Positions 8,426-18,167 of a stretch of 64,000 nucleotides of DNA are shown here, piece after piece (positions within the stretch are counted from its first letter, which is position 1; every line of letters begins with the position of its first letter). A program made the position numbers and the translations under genes. The notes under the pieces are model-generated. The model ran no database searches. It was given only the letters and a program-made list of their open reading frames with translations, and was not told where the DNA came from. Origin of the DNA: Vreelandella neptunia (lineage in GTDB: Bacteria > Pseudomonadota > Gammaproteobacteria > Pseudomonadales > Halomonadaceae); assembly GCF_022489065.1 (NCBI RefSeq), contig NZ_JAKVTW010000013.1, positions 62,001-126,000 on the forward strand, given 5' to 3'.

Positions 8426-9834
8426 AGATGGGTGTCCTTAAGAGTTGCCTGGCGGTGTGGCCCACCTAAATGGCGCGGATAGCTGAGAGCCTCCACCGCC
8501 AGTAGATCAATATCGCTCTCGCGGTAGCAAAAGCCCTGCTCGGCTATGCTGCGGCTCGCCTGTTCAAGGGCAAACTGCTTTTCGCTGGGTGACGCTTGCT
8601 GGCTAGCGGTGTGAAGGGTGTTCAGCAGACTTTGCTGTTGGCTAACCACTACGCTTAACCGTAGCGCTTTAAGCGTCAGCGCCGCTCGCTGCTGGGTAAG
8701 TGCATCGGTTCTGTGGTTAACCAGCTCTACCATGGCGCCGTTTTCGGCAGTGATCAGGCTTAACGCCGAGTCACTATTGCTGCTGGTGCCAATATTTTCT
8801 AGTCGGATGGCAGGGCATGCGATGCCCGAAGCTATGGGTGCATTTGGCGCCAGTAGGACTAGTTCGCTGGCACCGTCTGGTGCACTGGTTAAGGTAATAC
8901 CCGCCTTTTGCGCGGCTTTCTGCAGGCGATCAAATAGTGGATCATCGCCGATCAGCGCAACGTGTTTAAAAACGTCGGCGTTCTCCACACCGGGCACTAC
9001 GTGGGGACTACGCGCAGCGAAAAAGAGGTGAATCAGCCCGGCGCGTTGTGGGGAGTCCATACAGGCCAAAAACAGTTCCCGCTCACGGCGCAGGCCATCT
9101 TGAAGTGATTCAGACGTCACGCTGGCCTCAACGGCTTCAACAATACGAAACGGAGAGAAGAGCTCGGCAGAGTTTTGATTCAGCCGTTCCAACATAGCGG
9201 AGATTGCCTGGGGATTCGCCGCTGGAGCTGACAGTTGGCCCGTAACACGTGCCATTTGGTTGTCTGCAAGTACTTCTTGGGCCGCAGCTAATCCCGCTTC
9301 AAGCGGTGTTGTAGCACTGCTAATGGCGTCGATCATGCCCGCCTCAAGCGCTTCTTCTGCTTCCACAAAACGCCCGCTGGTGATCATCTCCAAGGCGTGC
9401 TCAACACCTACTAAACGCGGCAAACGCTGGGTGCCACCAGCGCCGGGCAGTAGACCCAGCTTAACCTCCGGAAGACCCACCCGGGTTCCCGCCAGTGCCA
9501 CTCGATAGTGGCAGCCCAAAGCCACTTCCAATCCACCGCCCAGGGCTGTGCCGTGCAGGGCGGCAATCAGCGGCTTTGGGCAAGCTTCCAGTTGAGTGAT
9601 CACATCGGGTAGTAGAGGTGCTTGAGGCGGCTTACCAAACTCACGGATATCGGCTCCCGCGATAAAGGTACGCCCATCGGCTAACACTACCAGCGCTTTA
9701 GCTTGTGTATCGGCGATACCCTCTTCCAGCGCGTTGACCAAGCCACTACGCACCGCTTGGCTTAGCGCGTTAACCGGCGGATTGGCGATCTGAATAACGC
9801 CTATATCGCCGTGGCGCTGATAATGAACGGACAT
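8422..9834 (-). CDS. Enoyl-CoA hydratase with degenerate 3-hydroxyacyl-CoA dehydrogenase half
   Basis: 470 residues; first gene of the leftward operon. Residues 1-200 are a normal crotonase domain: oxyanion-hole ALHGTALGGG, the two catalytic glutamates in GGGLEVALG and LPEVKLG, then PGAGGTQRLPRLVG. This hydrates 2-enoyl-CoA. Trifunctional FadB/FadJ proteins are about 700 residues. Here the remainder keeps their linker and a shortened Rossmann-like stretch (VFKHVALIGDDPLFDRL) with no GxGxxG, and ends with DIDLLAVEALSYPRHLGGPH, which resembles the FadJ C-terminal domain. The dehydrogenase function is probably lost, while hydratase activity is likely intact. Confidence 0.85.
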   Translation of the reverse strand: MSVHYQRHGDIGVIQIANPPVNALSQAVRSGLVNALEEGIADTQAKALVVLADGRTFIAGADIREFGKPPQAPLLPDVITQLEACPKPLIAALHGTALGGGLEVALGCHYRVALAGTRVGLPEVKLGLLPGAGGTQRLPRLVGVEHALEMITSGRFVEAEEALEAGMIDAISSATTPLEAGLAAAQEVLADNQMARVTGQLSAPAANPQAISAMLERLNQNSAELFSPFRIVEAVEASVTSESLQDGLRRERELFLACMDSPQRAGLIHLFFAARSPHVVPGVENADVFKHVALIGDDPLFDRLQKAAQKAGITLTSAPDGASELVLLAPNAPIASGIACPAIRLENIGTSSNSDSALSLITAENGAMVELVNHRTDALTQQRAALTLKALRLSVVVSQQQSLLNTLHTASQQASPSEKQFALEQASRSIAEQGFCYRESDIDLLAVEALSYPRHLGGPHRQATLKDTHL

Positions 9835-9937
9835 AGGCTACTCCCGTGTTTCGCATTTTAATAAAATGTATGAATGCCATGTGTGCTGGCATTGTTAAGT
9901 GCTGAGCAAAATTGCACCCACTCTTCAGAGGATGCTG

Positions 9938-11083
9938 TTAAAAAACCGGGTTCATATCGGCTGCTTCCAAGGCTGAACGGCGTTCTGTCATCCAGCCTGA
10001 TATAAACGCCTCCTCATCTTCTGAGGCATCTGCCTTGTAACGCTCCCAGGTATCCATTAGTAAGGTTTGACGCTCAACCAAAGCGTTTTGATGCTCGTCC
10101 ATTTCCTCTGTCCAGACACCGGCGTCGCGATAGTACTCAACCACTGCGTCGTGAAAAGGAACTACCCAGGTCATATTCTGGTTTTCCAATGCATAGCCGC
10201 TGGCGCCTGGAGCGTTGTCCTTATACTCATCAAATGACTCGACCAGCGTGGTGATCAAGCCGCGAACGGTTTCAGGATCAAGGTCGGCATTACTGACCAT
10301 GATGGGGTATGGGTAGCTTGCGCTGGCGAGTGGGTCATCGGCGTCTATGCCAGCCCCAGAGGTGACGTTGTGGGGTTGGAAGTAGGGCGCGATTTCTAAC
10401 ATTTGCTGCCAGCCTGACTCGTCATCACCAGGCAGTTCGGGCCACTGAATTCCCCGGGGGCTGGCAGAAAGGCGCTGCGCGGCAGGTGTGACAGTCGTGG
10501 TAATGGCGGCGTCGGCCCGCCCACTGATGATGCCATCAAAGGCAGCGTTATAGCCGGGAAAGTCGACTCGCTCAACGTCATCCCAGGTTAGCCCAGCAAA
10601 TGCTAGATACGCTTCGGCAGCTTTGTTGAGTGCATCGTCGCCACGCAAGTAAGCCAGCCGTTTGCCTTCCAAATCAGCGATAGAGTCGATCTCAACGTCA
10701 CCTGCTACCGCCATACCCAGGCCAAAGGTTGCCATAGAGGTTGAGATGACGCGGATAGGTTGAGGCCCCCAATCTGGTCTGGCAAACATCATCACACCTT
10801 CAGAGCCGTAATAGCTGGCGATGCCACAGGCGCAAAGATCAACGCGGCCGGTTTTTAACGGTGTCATGCGCATGGTGTCATTTTCACCGGGGATTACCCG
10901 CGACTGGGTGCCATGCTTTTCCTGCAGCAATTGGCTAATTGCCATAATTTGCGCATTGCCGCTAGTACCCGTGCCGTAAGCGGTCCAGTTAAGCGTATTG
11001 GGCATGGCGTTTACATGGCTGACGAGCAGCATTCCAGCTGCCACGCTGCCTATCGCGAGAGGGCGTCTTATTATTGTGTGCAT
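9938..11083 (-). CDS. TAXI-family TRAP transporter solute-binding protein (copy 1)
   Basis: 381 residues with an N-terminal signal peptide (about 27 residues, ending VNAMP). Exported to the periplasm, where it delivers a solute to the TRAP permease encoded just upstream. The TAXI layout is visible: NTLNWTAYGTGTSGNAQIM, then VDLCACGIASYYGSEG and KRLAYLRGDDALNKA. It is a close paralogue of the gene at 13169-14329, with the same motifs in the same order. It follows the permease by 28 bp. The ligand is unknown; TAXI proteins are reported to bind glutamate, 2-oxoglutarate or related acids. Confidence 0.88.
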   Translation of the reverse strand: MHTIIRRPLAIGSVAAGMLLVSHVNAMPNTLNWTAYGTGTSGNAQIMAISQLLQEKHGTQSRVIPGENDTMRMTPLKTGRVDLCACGIASYYGSEGVMMFARPDWGPQPIRVISTSMATFGLGMAVAGDVEIDSIADLEGKRLAYLRGDDALNKAAEAYLAFAGLTWDDVERVDFPGYNAAFDGIISGRADAAITTTVTPAAQRLSASPRGIQWPELPGDDESGWQQMLEIAPYFQPHNVTSGAGIDADDPLASASYPYPIMVSNADLDPETVRGLITTLVESFDEYKDNAPGASGYALENQNMTWVVPFHDAVVEYYRDAGVWTEEMDEHQNALVERQTLLMDTWERYKADASEDEEAFISGWMTERRSALEAADMNPVF

Positions 11084-11111
11084 AAATTTCCTCTTGTGTT
11101 TGCCTGCTAGA

Positions 11112-13130
11112 TTAAGTGCTGGCAGTTAGCGAGCGCTGGTGATGTCGCTGACTTAAACGAGCTAAGAGAACCCCTGGTATCAACGCTGCAGCGGCCAGGC
11201 CGATCAGTTCCCACTGGCTGAGCGGTACCATTCCGCCGCCGGGTAGTGCCAGAAGAAGTCCCGCGACTAATACCAGCGCGCGAATAATGATCTCCTGTAG
11301 CGCGCCATAGCCCAGTCTGCCTACGCCCATAAGATAACCCTGCATGGCAGAAGCAAATAGAATGATGCCGATGATCGCCTGGATAAAGACGGCCGCAATC
11401 ATCAATGGTGCGCCCTGCATAATTAGCGCGGGGTTAAGCACGAATAGGAAGGGAATGAAGTAGATCACGCTTCCCAGGCGCATTGCCTGTAAGCCTGTCT
11501 CCATGGGGCGGGCGCCGGCGACGGTGGCGGCGGCAAAGGCGCCTAGTGCTACCGGCGGGGTAATAAAGCTCAGCATGCCCCAGTAAAGGATGAACATATG
11601 CACCGCCATGGGATCCAGGCCGCCGCCTTGAATCAAGGCAGGCGCCAGTGCGACCGCCAGGAAGATATAGGCGGCGGTCACGGTCATACCAATACCTAGT
11701 ACGAAACTAGTCACGGCGCCCATAAGTAGCAGTAAGGGCACGCTGCCACCAGCGATATTGATAAAGTCGTTGGCAATAGTACCGGATAGGCCTGTCATCG
11801 AAAGCGCGCCGACCAGCATGCCCACGCCTGCCAGAATGGCGATGAGCTCGGCGAACAGTTTGGCCGCTGACGAAAGCGTATCGGCCACATCTTTCCAGCC
11901 CCAACGATTATGTTTTGATAGCTGATTGAGCACTAACAACAGGGCGGTGGCGTAAAACGGGGCTACGGCTTCGCGCTGCATAATCAGCAGCATCCATACC
12001 AGTAATCCGAAAACGAAAATGAAGTACCAGCCCTCTTTCAGGGTTTGCTTGATCGAGGGTAGTTCATCAACAGGCAAACCTTTGATGTCGTTACGCGCTG
12101 CGTAGGCATCGATCTGTATAAACAGGCCCAAGAAGTAGAGGATAGAGGGAATAACAGCCGCGAGCGCAATAGTGGAGTAGGGAACATCCAGAAACATCGC
12201 CATGACAAAGGCGGTCGCACCCATCACTGGTGGCATTAACACACCGCCGGTTGACGCGCAGGCTTCGACGCCGCCCGCAAAAGAGCGGCTCATGCCGATA
12301 CGGCGCATGGCGGGAATCGAAAGGACACCGGTGGTTAGCACGTTGCTGATGACGCTACCGCTCATTGAGCCCATCAGTCCGCTAGAGAAAATCGACACCT
12401 TGGCTGGGCCACCGCGCACATGCCCAAGTAGGGCAAACGCCAGATTAATGAAAAACTTGCCGCCACCGCTTTTTTGCAACACAACACCAAAGACCAAAAA
12501 GCCGATGACCAGTCCCGCGAACGCTTGTAGCGGTACCCCCATGATGCTCTCGGTGCTCATGGTGTGGTACATGGCGGTTTGTTCAAGGGTGGATGGGAAC
12601 GCCTGAATAGGGCCCGGGACGATGTCAGCCACCAGCGGGTAAAGAGAGAAAACCCCAGCAATAATCGCAATCGGTAAACCACCCGCTCGCCGAGCGGCTT
12701 CAATGATCAATAGCCAGAAAGCGTAGCTGGCATAAATAGCCAGTTCAGGGGCGTCAAATGCCCAGCCGCGCTCCAAAATGGGAACCGCGTTATAAACGAA
12801 ATAACCGCCGACGATTAGCGTCGCAGCACTTAATAAGTAGTCGTACCAAGGAATAGGACGCTCTTGCTGGCTGCTCCGCATAGGCCAAAGCAAAAAAACC
12901 AGCGGCAGTAGCAGTGCGACGACGGCGTAATAAAATTGCGTTTCCAAACCTGTTACGAAGGTAAGCAAGCCTATGTTAAACAAGTAATCCAGCGTCATTA
13001 GCATCAAAATGATGGTGACGGTCGCTGGAATCCATCGCAGCGCAGTAGGCAACTCACGAATTTGGCTGATCTTTTCTTTAACCTGCTGAGTGTTCGCAGG
13101 CGAGGTATCTGTGGTCATTGGGATGTCCAT
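11112..13130 (-). CDS. TRAP transporter fused permease (DctQM-type)
   Basis: About 672 residues, the length of TAXI-type fusions in which the small 4-helix Q subunit is joined to the 12-helix M subunit. The N-terminal third has hydrophobic segments around an AFWLLIIEAARR region. The M part has GLMGSMSGSVISNVLTTG, VEACASTGGVLMPPVMGA and SFITPPVALGAFAAATVAGA, motifs typical of DctM. It uses a sodium or proton gradient to import solute from the TAXI binding proteins. Start choice is uncertain: ATG at 13130 (used) or ATG at 13118, which has GATGGA upstream. Confidence 0.92.
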   Translation of the reverse strand: MDIPMTTDTSPANTQQVKEKISQIRELPTALRWIPATVTIILMLMTLDYLFNIGLLTFVTGLETQFYYAVVALLLPLVFLLWPMRSSQQERPIPWYDYLLSAATLIVGGYFVYNAVPILERGWAFDAPELAIYASYAFWLLIIEAARRAGGLPIAIIAGVFSLYPLVADIVPGPIQAFPSTLEQTAMYHTMSTESIMGVPLQAFAGLVIGFLVFGVVLQKSGGGKFFINLAFALLGHVRGGPAKVSIFSSGLMGSMSGSVISNVLTTGVLSIPAMRRIGMSRSFAGGVEACASTGGVLMPPVMGATAFVMAMFLDVPYSTIALAAVIPSILYFLGLFIQIDAYAARNDIKGLPVDELPSIKQTLKEGWYFIFVFGLLVWMLLIMQREAVAPFYATALLLVLNQLSKHNRWGWKDVADTLSSAAKLFAELIAILAGVGMLVGALSMTGLSGTIANDFINIAGGSVPLLLLMGAVTSFVLGIGMTVTAAYIFLAVALAPALIQGGGLDPMAVHMFILYWGMLSFITPPVALGAFAAATVAGARPMETGLQAMRLGSVIYFIPFLFVLNPALIMQGAPLMIAAVFIQAIIGIILFASAMQGYLMGVGRLGYGALQEIIIRALVLVAGLLLALPGGGMVPLSQWELIGLAAAALIPGVLLARLSQRHHQRSLTAST

Positions 13131-13168
13131 CAATCAGCAGGGGGCGGCGAACGCCGCCCCGTGGCGTA

Positions 13169-14329
13169 TTACTCGAAGATCGGCTCGAAACCGGCATCGT
13201 TCAGTGCGGTGGCGCGGGCTTCCATCCAGTCGGTAGTGAATGCCTCGTCATCACTTGGGGCGTCCTGCATAAAGCTTTCCCATGCACTTAACAGCACGTT
13301 CTGACGCTCAACAAGATTATCTTGATGTGCCTGCATTTCGTCAGTCCACACATCGATCTCTTTGTAGTACTCCACTACCGCATCGTGGAAAGGCACTACC
13401 CATTGAAGATCTTGTTGCTCCAGTGCATAGCCAAGCGCCCCGGGAGCGTTGTCTTTATAGTCATCAAAATTTTCCTGCATCGCTTTGATCAACCCATAAG
13501 CGACGTTGTCTTCCAGATCCTGATTGGCGACTACGATGGGGTAAGGGTAGCTGGCGCTGGGGACTGGGTTTTCAGCACTAATTCCGCCTGCGCCTGCAGT
13601 GACTTCATGTGGGCGGAAGTAAGGTGCAACCGCTGCCATACGCTCCCAGCCCGCTTCGTCATTGGGGTCTAGCACTGGCCAACTAATGCCGCGTGGGCTG
13701 CTGGCAAGCTGTTGGGCTGGCGGGGTAACGGTCGTCGTAAACGAGGCGTCTACATCACCGGCGATAATACCGTCGAAAGAGCGGCCATAGCCGGGGTAAT
13801 CAACCCGCTCTACGTCGTCCCAGGTAAGGCCACCAAAAGCCAGATATGCCTCAGTGCCTTTATTGAGTGCGTCGTCGCCACGGATGTAAGCGATGCGTTT
13901 GCCCGCTAAGTCAGCGGGGGTTTCAACGTCTAAATCACCCGCGACCGCTAAGGACAGGCCAAAAGAAGCCGTGGAGGTGGTGATAACGCGAAGCGGCTGA
14001 GGGCCCCAGTCGCGGTCAGCAAACATCATCACACCTTCAGCGCCGTAGTAGCTGGCAATCCCACAGGCACAAAGATCAACCCGGCCCTGCTTGAGCGGTG
14101 TCATGCGCGATACGTCGTTATCACCCGGCAGGATACGTACCGATGAGTCGTACTTGTTTTGCAGCATATTGCCAATGGCGACGGCCTGTGCGTAGCCACT
14201 TGAGTTAGTACCGTAGGCGGTCCACGCCATGGTGTTAGGGAGTTCAATCTCGCTTGCGTGGCTGATCGCAGTGCCGAGTAGCGAAAGAGGAAGGGCGACA
14301 ACGAGTAGGCGGTGAGCTAATGGACGCAT
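13169..14329 (-). CDS. TAXI-family TRAP transporter solute-binding protein (copy 2)
   Basis: 386 residues with a signal peptide (cleavage after roughly residue 25, ISHASEIE). It shares NTMAWTAYGTNSSGYAQAV, VDLCACGIASYYGAEG and KRIAYIRGDDALNKG with the copy-1 protein, so the two arose by duplication. It is the promoter-proximal gene of the operon, 39 bp before the permease; copy 1 lies after the permease. Either the two proteins feed one permease with different ligands, or dosage is the reason. The ligand cannot be predicted from the sequence. Confidence 0.88.
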   Translation of the reverse strand: MRPLAHRLLVVALPLSLLGTAISHASEIELPNTMAWTAYGTNSSGYAQAVAIGNMLQNKYDSSVRILPGDNDVSRMTPLKQGRVDLCACGIASYYGAEGVMMFADRDWGPQPLRVITTSTASFGLSLAVAGDLDVETPADLAGKRIAYIRGDDALNKGTEAYLAFGGLTWDDVERVDYPGYGRSFDGIIAGDVDASFTTTVTPPAQQLASSPRGISWPVLDPNDEAGWERMAAVAPYFRPHEVTAGAGGISAENPVPSASYPYPIVVANQDLEDNVAYGLIKAMQENFDDYKDNAPGALGYALEQQDLQWVVPFHDAVVEYYKEIDVWTDEMQAHQDNLVERQNVLLSAWESFMQDAPSDDEAFTTDWMEARATALNDAGFEPIFE

Positions 14330-14503
14330 TTAAATGCTCCTTTATTGTGGTTGTGATGATGTTGGTAGTTACGTTTAGTTACTTAGTGTTTTGCTATGCG
14401 GTATTGTATTCTGCTAAGTGGTCGGCTGATAGTAGAGAAGTCGCCGGGTAACTGTCAATGCTGTTGTCAGCACAGGTATGAGTTAGCCTTAGAGCAATAC
14501 AAA

Positions 14504-14528
14504 AAAAGCCAGGCGATGCCTGGCTTTT
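14504..14528 (-). terminator. Rho-independent terminator after the SulP gene
   Basis: Stem AAAAGCCAGGC/GCCTGGCTTTT with GAT loop, flanked by an A-run that reads as a T-run on the minus strand. It lies 25 bp beyond the SulP stop. Confidence 0.85.
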
Positions 14529-14552
14529 CAATGAGATAAAGAGTTTTTGCTG

Positions 14553-16253
14553 CTATGAAAATTCACGCCAAGCAGCATAGGTACTTAAAAACACTCGGCC
14601 TGTTAATGCTTCCAGGAAGTCGCTCTTTTTGAGTTGATCCATAACCGGGCCTTTGACTTCGGATAAATGTAGTTTCACATCGGAGTCTTTTAAACGCGCA
14701 TTGATGGCATCCAAACTCTCCAACGCTGAGGCATCGATCAGATTGACCGCTGAACAGATCAGCACAACGTGCTCAAGCTCTGGGTGGCTTGCTACCAGGT
14801 TATATACGGTGTCTTCTAAATAGCGGGCATTGGCAAAATAGAGGCTTTCATCTATTCGCAGCAATGCCACGTTATTGACGGTTTCGACATCATGGCGGGT
14901 AGTGTTTCTGAAGTGTTCGGTGCCGGGAACACGGCCTACTAAGGCGCTGTGGGGACGGCTGGTGCGGTATAGAAATAGCGCGATTGAAAGGGTGACGCCG
15001 CTGATGATGCCCGCTTCAACGCCTTCGCATAGCGTGAGTACAATTGTCACCGCCATCGCGGCAAAATCACTGCGCGAGTAGCGCCAAGTTTGGCGCAACA
15101 TCGGTATATCCACGAGCGTCAAAATCGATACGGTAATCGTCGCGGCTAACGTCGCAATGGGTAAATAGTAGAGCCAACCCGTAAAGGACATCGTTACCAG
15201 CGCGATACCCAGTGCAGCAAAAGCGCCAGCGGCAGGCGTTTGCGCGCCCGCATCATAGTTGATCACCGTTCGTGAAAGTCCGCCTGTGACTGGCATACCA
15301 CTAGAGAAACCGGCGGCCAGATTAGTGGCCCCTAGGCCAATCAACTCTTGGTTGGGTGAAATGCGTTGGCGTCGTTTAGCCGCGAGCATCTGGCCCATGG
15401 AAACCGACTCCACAAAGCCGACCAGGCTAATCAGTAGCGCAGGAATTAATAGCGCCCGCCATAGTGAGTAGTCTCCCCAGGGAAAGCTCAGCGCGGGTAA
15501 GCCACTTGGAATGCTGCCCACCACCGCCACACCGGCCTCCGCTAATTGCCAGTGCCAGGTAATCAAGGTGGTGGCTACAACCGCGAAAACCGGGCCAGCT
15601 TTTGCAATTAAGTCAGCTAGGGGGAGGGGCAAGCCAGCTTTATGTAGGGTGACTTTGCCTTGGCGCCGCATGGCAATCAGAAATAGCAGGGTGCCACTGC
15701 CAATCAGTATAGTGGGTAAGTTAAAGGTGGGTAAATTGGGCACCAATGTAATGAGGCGCTCAACTAGAGTGAAACCACTGCTTTCGACCCCCAACAAACT
15801 GCCGAGCTGGCTGGCGGCAATCAAGATACCCGACGCGGTTAGGAAACCAGAGATCACCGGGTGACTCAGGAAGTTGCTGAAAAACCCCATTTTAAGCAGA
15901 CCCATGACCACCAACATGCCACCTGAAAGCAGAGACAATATCAGCGCTGCTTGTAAATAAGTGTCGGAGCCCGTTGGCGCTACCGAGGAGAGGGCGGCAC
16001 CAGTCATTAGCGCAATAATAGCCACTGGCCCGACGGCCAACGTTTTGCTGGTGCCGAACAAGGTGTAAACCAATTGCGGCAGAATACTGGCGTAGAGGCC
16101 AACCACCGCAGGTAAGCCTGCTAATAGCGCATAGGCGAGCGACTGAGGAATGACCATCACGGTGACGATCAACCCCGCCAAGAGGTCGGCCCCTAACAGT
16201 CGTTTATGGTAGTGGGGGAGCCATGTCAGAATTGGCAGATAGCGCTTTAGCAT
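14553..16253 (-). CDS. SulP family anion transporter with STAS domain
   Basis: About 566 residues from the ATG at 16253 (a TTG three codons earlier is possible). SulP proteins move sulfate, bicarbonate or dicarboxylates across the inner membrane. The N-terminal membrane domain (about residues 20-400) has GLIVTVMVIPQSLAYALLAG and the LIGLGATNLAAGFSSGMPVTGGLSRT signature. The cytoplasmic C-terminal STAS domain (about 440-560) has VALLRIDESLYFANARYLED and SAVNLIDASALESL. No carbonic anhydrase or sulfate-reduction gene is adjacent, so the anion is undetermined. Confidence 0.92.
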   Translation of the reverse strand: MLKRYLPILTWLPHYHKRLLGADLLAGLIVTVMVIPQSLAYALLAGLPAVVGLYASILPQLVYTLFGTSKTLAVGPVAIIALMTGAALSSVAPTGSDTYLQAALILSLLSGGMLVVMGLLKMGFFSNFLSHPVISGFLTASGILIAASQLGSLLGVESSGFTLVERLITLVPNLPTFNLPTILIGSGTLLFLIAMRRQGKVTLHKAGLPLPLADLIAKAGPVFAVVATTLITWHWQLAEAGVAVVGSIPSGLPALSFPWGDYSLWRALLIPALLISLVGFVESVSMGQMLAAKRRQRISPNQELIGLGATNLAAGFSSGMPVTGGLSRTVINYDAGAQTPAAGAFAALGIALVTMSFTGWLYYLPIATLAATITVSILTLVDIPMLRQTWRYSRSDFAAMAVTIVLTLCEGVEAGIISGVTLSIALFLYRTSRPHSALVGRVPGTEHFRNTTRHDVETVNNVALLRIDESLYFANARYLEDTVYNLVASHPELEHVVLICSAVNLIDASALESLDAINARLKDSDVKLHLSEVKGPVMDQLKKSDFLEALTGRVFLSTYAAWREFS

Positions 16254-16499
16254 GGATTCCAAGGGTTGTAGGTTTGGCAGAAGTGAAAGGGTAAGGGATA
16301 TTTCATTTTGTTTCAGCGCTTATATTCATTTGCTCTTCACTAACCTTGTTTCAGCAAGCATCTTTAATACCCCCTTTCTGCCCCAAAAGTGCTACTTCTT
16401 TCATTCGCGTAACCCGTTAAGATTAGTCACAAAGGAGCTTTGAATCTCCTGACCTTGGCTGTTTGATACTCAATAACGTCAATAAAAAGAGTAGTGCTC

Positions 16500-18167
16500 A
16501 TGGGTGTTCTGCTATTGTTTGTTCCGGTGCTGATGCTGGCGCTATCGGTGGGCCTTGTCGCTCAAGGCGGAGTTTGGAGCTATATCGCGTTAATTAGTGC
16601 GACCTTAGCCGGTGGTGCTGCAGTGCTTAACATAATTGAGAGTGTATATCGCGCCGACCAGCGTCGCCTTGAAAAGCGCGGGGGTGGTGTAAGAGCTGTA
16701 CGTGATTACCGTTCATTGCGTGCCATGGGCTATCGTTTAATGAAACGGGCTAGCAGCACAGCGATAGCATCAGCAGAAGTTTCCCACTATGCCGATCTGA
16801 TGGATCAGCGTCTTACTCAGCAAGAAACTATGGCCCGTGAGGCGTCCTCTAGCATGACCGCTATCAATGCAGCGATTATGCAGGTCAGTGCCAGTGCCAG
16901 TCAGGTAGCGGCGCTGGCAGAGAGTGCCCGGGAAGCCAGCCACCATAACCACGCTGAGCTGGACGATATAATCCAGGATATGAGCGATGTTGCCGAACGC
17001 TCCAATCAAGCGCTGGAAATGCTTACCGCTTTGAACGATAAAATTGAGCGGGTCCGTAGCGTCACCTCGATGATTGAAGGGATTGCTGAGCAGACTCATT
17101 TACTGTCGCTTAATGCCTCGATTGAAGCGGCGAGAGCAGGGGAACACGGCAGAGGGTTTGCCGTCGTGGCAGGAGAGGTGCGTAACCTAGCACTGAAGAC
17201 CTCCACCGCGACACAGAGTGTAGATGAACTCGTCAAGGATATGCATGCGAGTGGTCACGCTGTGGTCGCTACCATCGGCGATTTAATGACCCGGATTAGC
17301 GAGCGCTCAAAAGGGTTGCAGCTAGTGGGCAGTAGCCTCGGCACAATGACGCAAGAGTTTGATCAGGTGCAGAGCGAAATCACCCGGGTCGCGGATGCAA
17401 TGGAGAATACTCGCCAGCACAGTCAAACGGTAGCGGACAGCCTGCGTCAGCTCGAAGACGATGTCGATGAAGGTAACCGCAATATGCACGATTTGGCCGA
17501 ACAGGCCCGTGCATTGATGGAAGCCGCAGAAGGTGTTGACGGGGAACTGGCGCAACAGCATTTAGACGGGCGCCATCAGCAGGTGTACCGCGTCGCGCGC
17601 TCAACCGCAGACCAATTAAGCAAACTGTTTGAAAAAGCGATCGCAAGTGGCGAGCTTTCAGAAGGCAAACTGTTCCAGCCCCATTACGAGCAAATTCCGG
17701 GTACGCACCCGCCGCTGTATAAAACCGGCTTTGATGGGTTTACCGATAAGCATTTGCCAAACTTACAAGAGCCTCTGCTGAAGCAGCTAGGGTTAAGCTA
17801 CGCCATTGCCTGCGACCGAAAAGGTTACGTACCGACCCATAATCAGGCGGTTAGCCGGGAGCCCACCGGTGATTATGACCATGATCTGAAGTTCTGCCGC
17901 AGCAAACGAATCTTCGATGACCCCACTGGAAGCCGCTGTGGCGCCCATGAAAAGCCGCTGCTGCTGCAAACGTATAAGCGCGATACCGGCGAGATCATGC
18001 ACGACCTTTCAGTGCCGGTGTATGTGCAGGGTAAGCACTGGGGCGGCTTCCGCGTTGGCTACCAACCTGAGCGAGACAGCACTGCCCAGCTTGCTGCGGA
18101 TACCGTAACGAATGCCAACCCAACGCCGACACTTGCCTTAGCTGGCCGCGGCGTAGCGCGGGCGTGA
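16500..18167 (+). CDS. Methyl-accepting chemotaxis protein with C-terminal sensory domain
   Basis: About 555 residues; ATG at 16500 used, GTG at 16494 possible. Two hydrophobic segments lie in the first 60 residues. The signalling hairpin is central: QTHLLSLNASIEAARAGEHG and GRGFAVVAGEVRNLA near residues 195-230. The sensory region lies after it (about 370-530), with CDRKGYVPTHNQAVS, the conserved RSKRIFDD and HWGGFRVGYQP, as in Cache-like domains of related receptors. It is therefore probably a membrane-anchored receptor sensing a cytoplasmic signal. Its 3' end overlaps the convergent rarD by 30 bp. Confidence 0.88.
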   Translation: MGVLLLFVPVLMLALSVGLVAQGGVWSYIALISATLAGGAAVLNIIESVYRADQRRLEKRGGGVRAVRDYRSLRAMGYRLMKRASSTAIASAEVSHYADLMDQRLTQQETMAREASSSMTAINAAIMQVSASASQVAALAESAREASHHNHAELDDIIQDMSDVAERSNQALEMLTALNDKIERVRSVTSMIEGIAEQTHLLSLNASIEAARAGEHGRGFAVVAGEVRNLALKTSTATQSVDELVKDMHASGHAVVATIGDLMTRISERSKGLQLVGSSLGTMTQEFDQVQSEITRVADAMENTRQHSQTVADSLRQLEDDVDEGNRNMHDLAEQARALMEAAEGVDGELAQQHLDGRHQQVYRVARSTADQLSKLFEKAIASGELSEGKLFQPHYEQIPGTHPPLYKTGFDGFTDKHLPNLQEPLLKQLGLSYAIACDRKGYVPTHNQAVSREPTGDYDHDLKFCRSKRIFDDPTGSRCGAHEKPLLLQTYKRDTGEIMHDLSVPVYVQGKHWGGFRVGYQPERDSTAQLAADTVTNANPTPTLALAGRGVARA

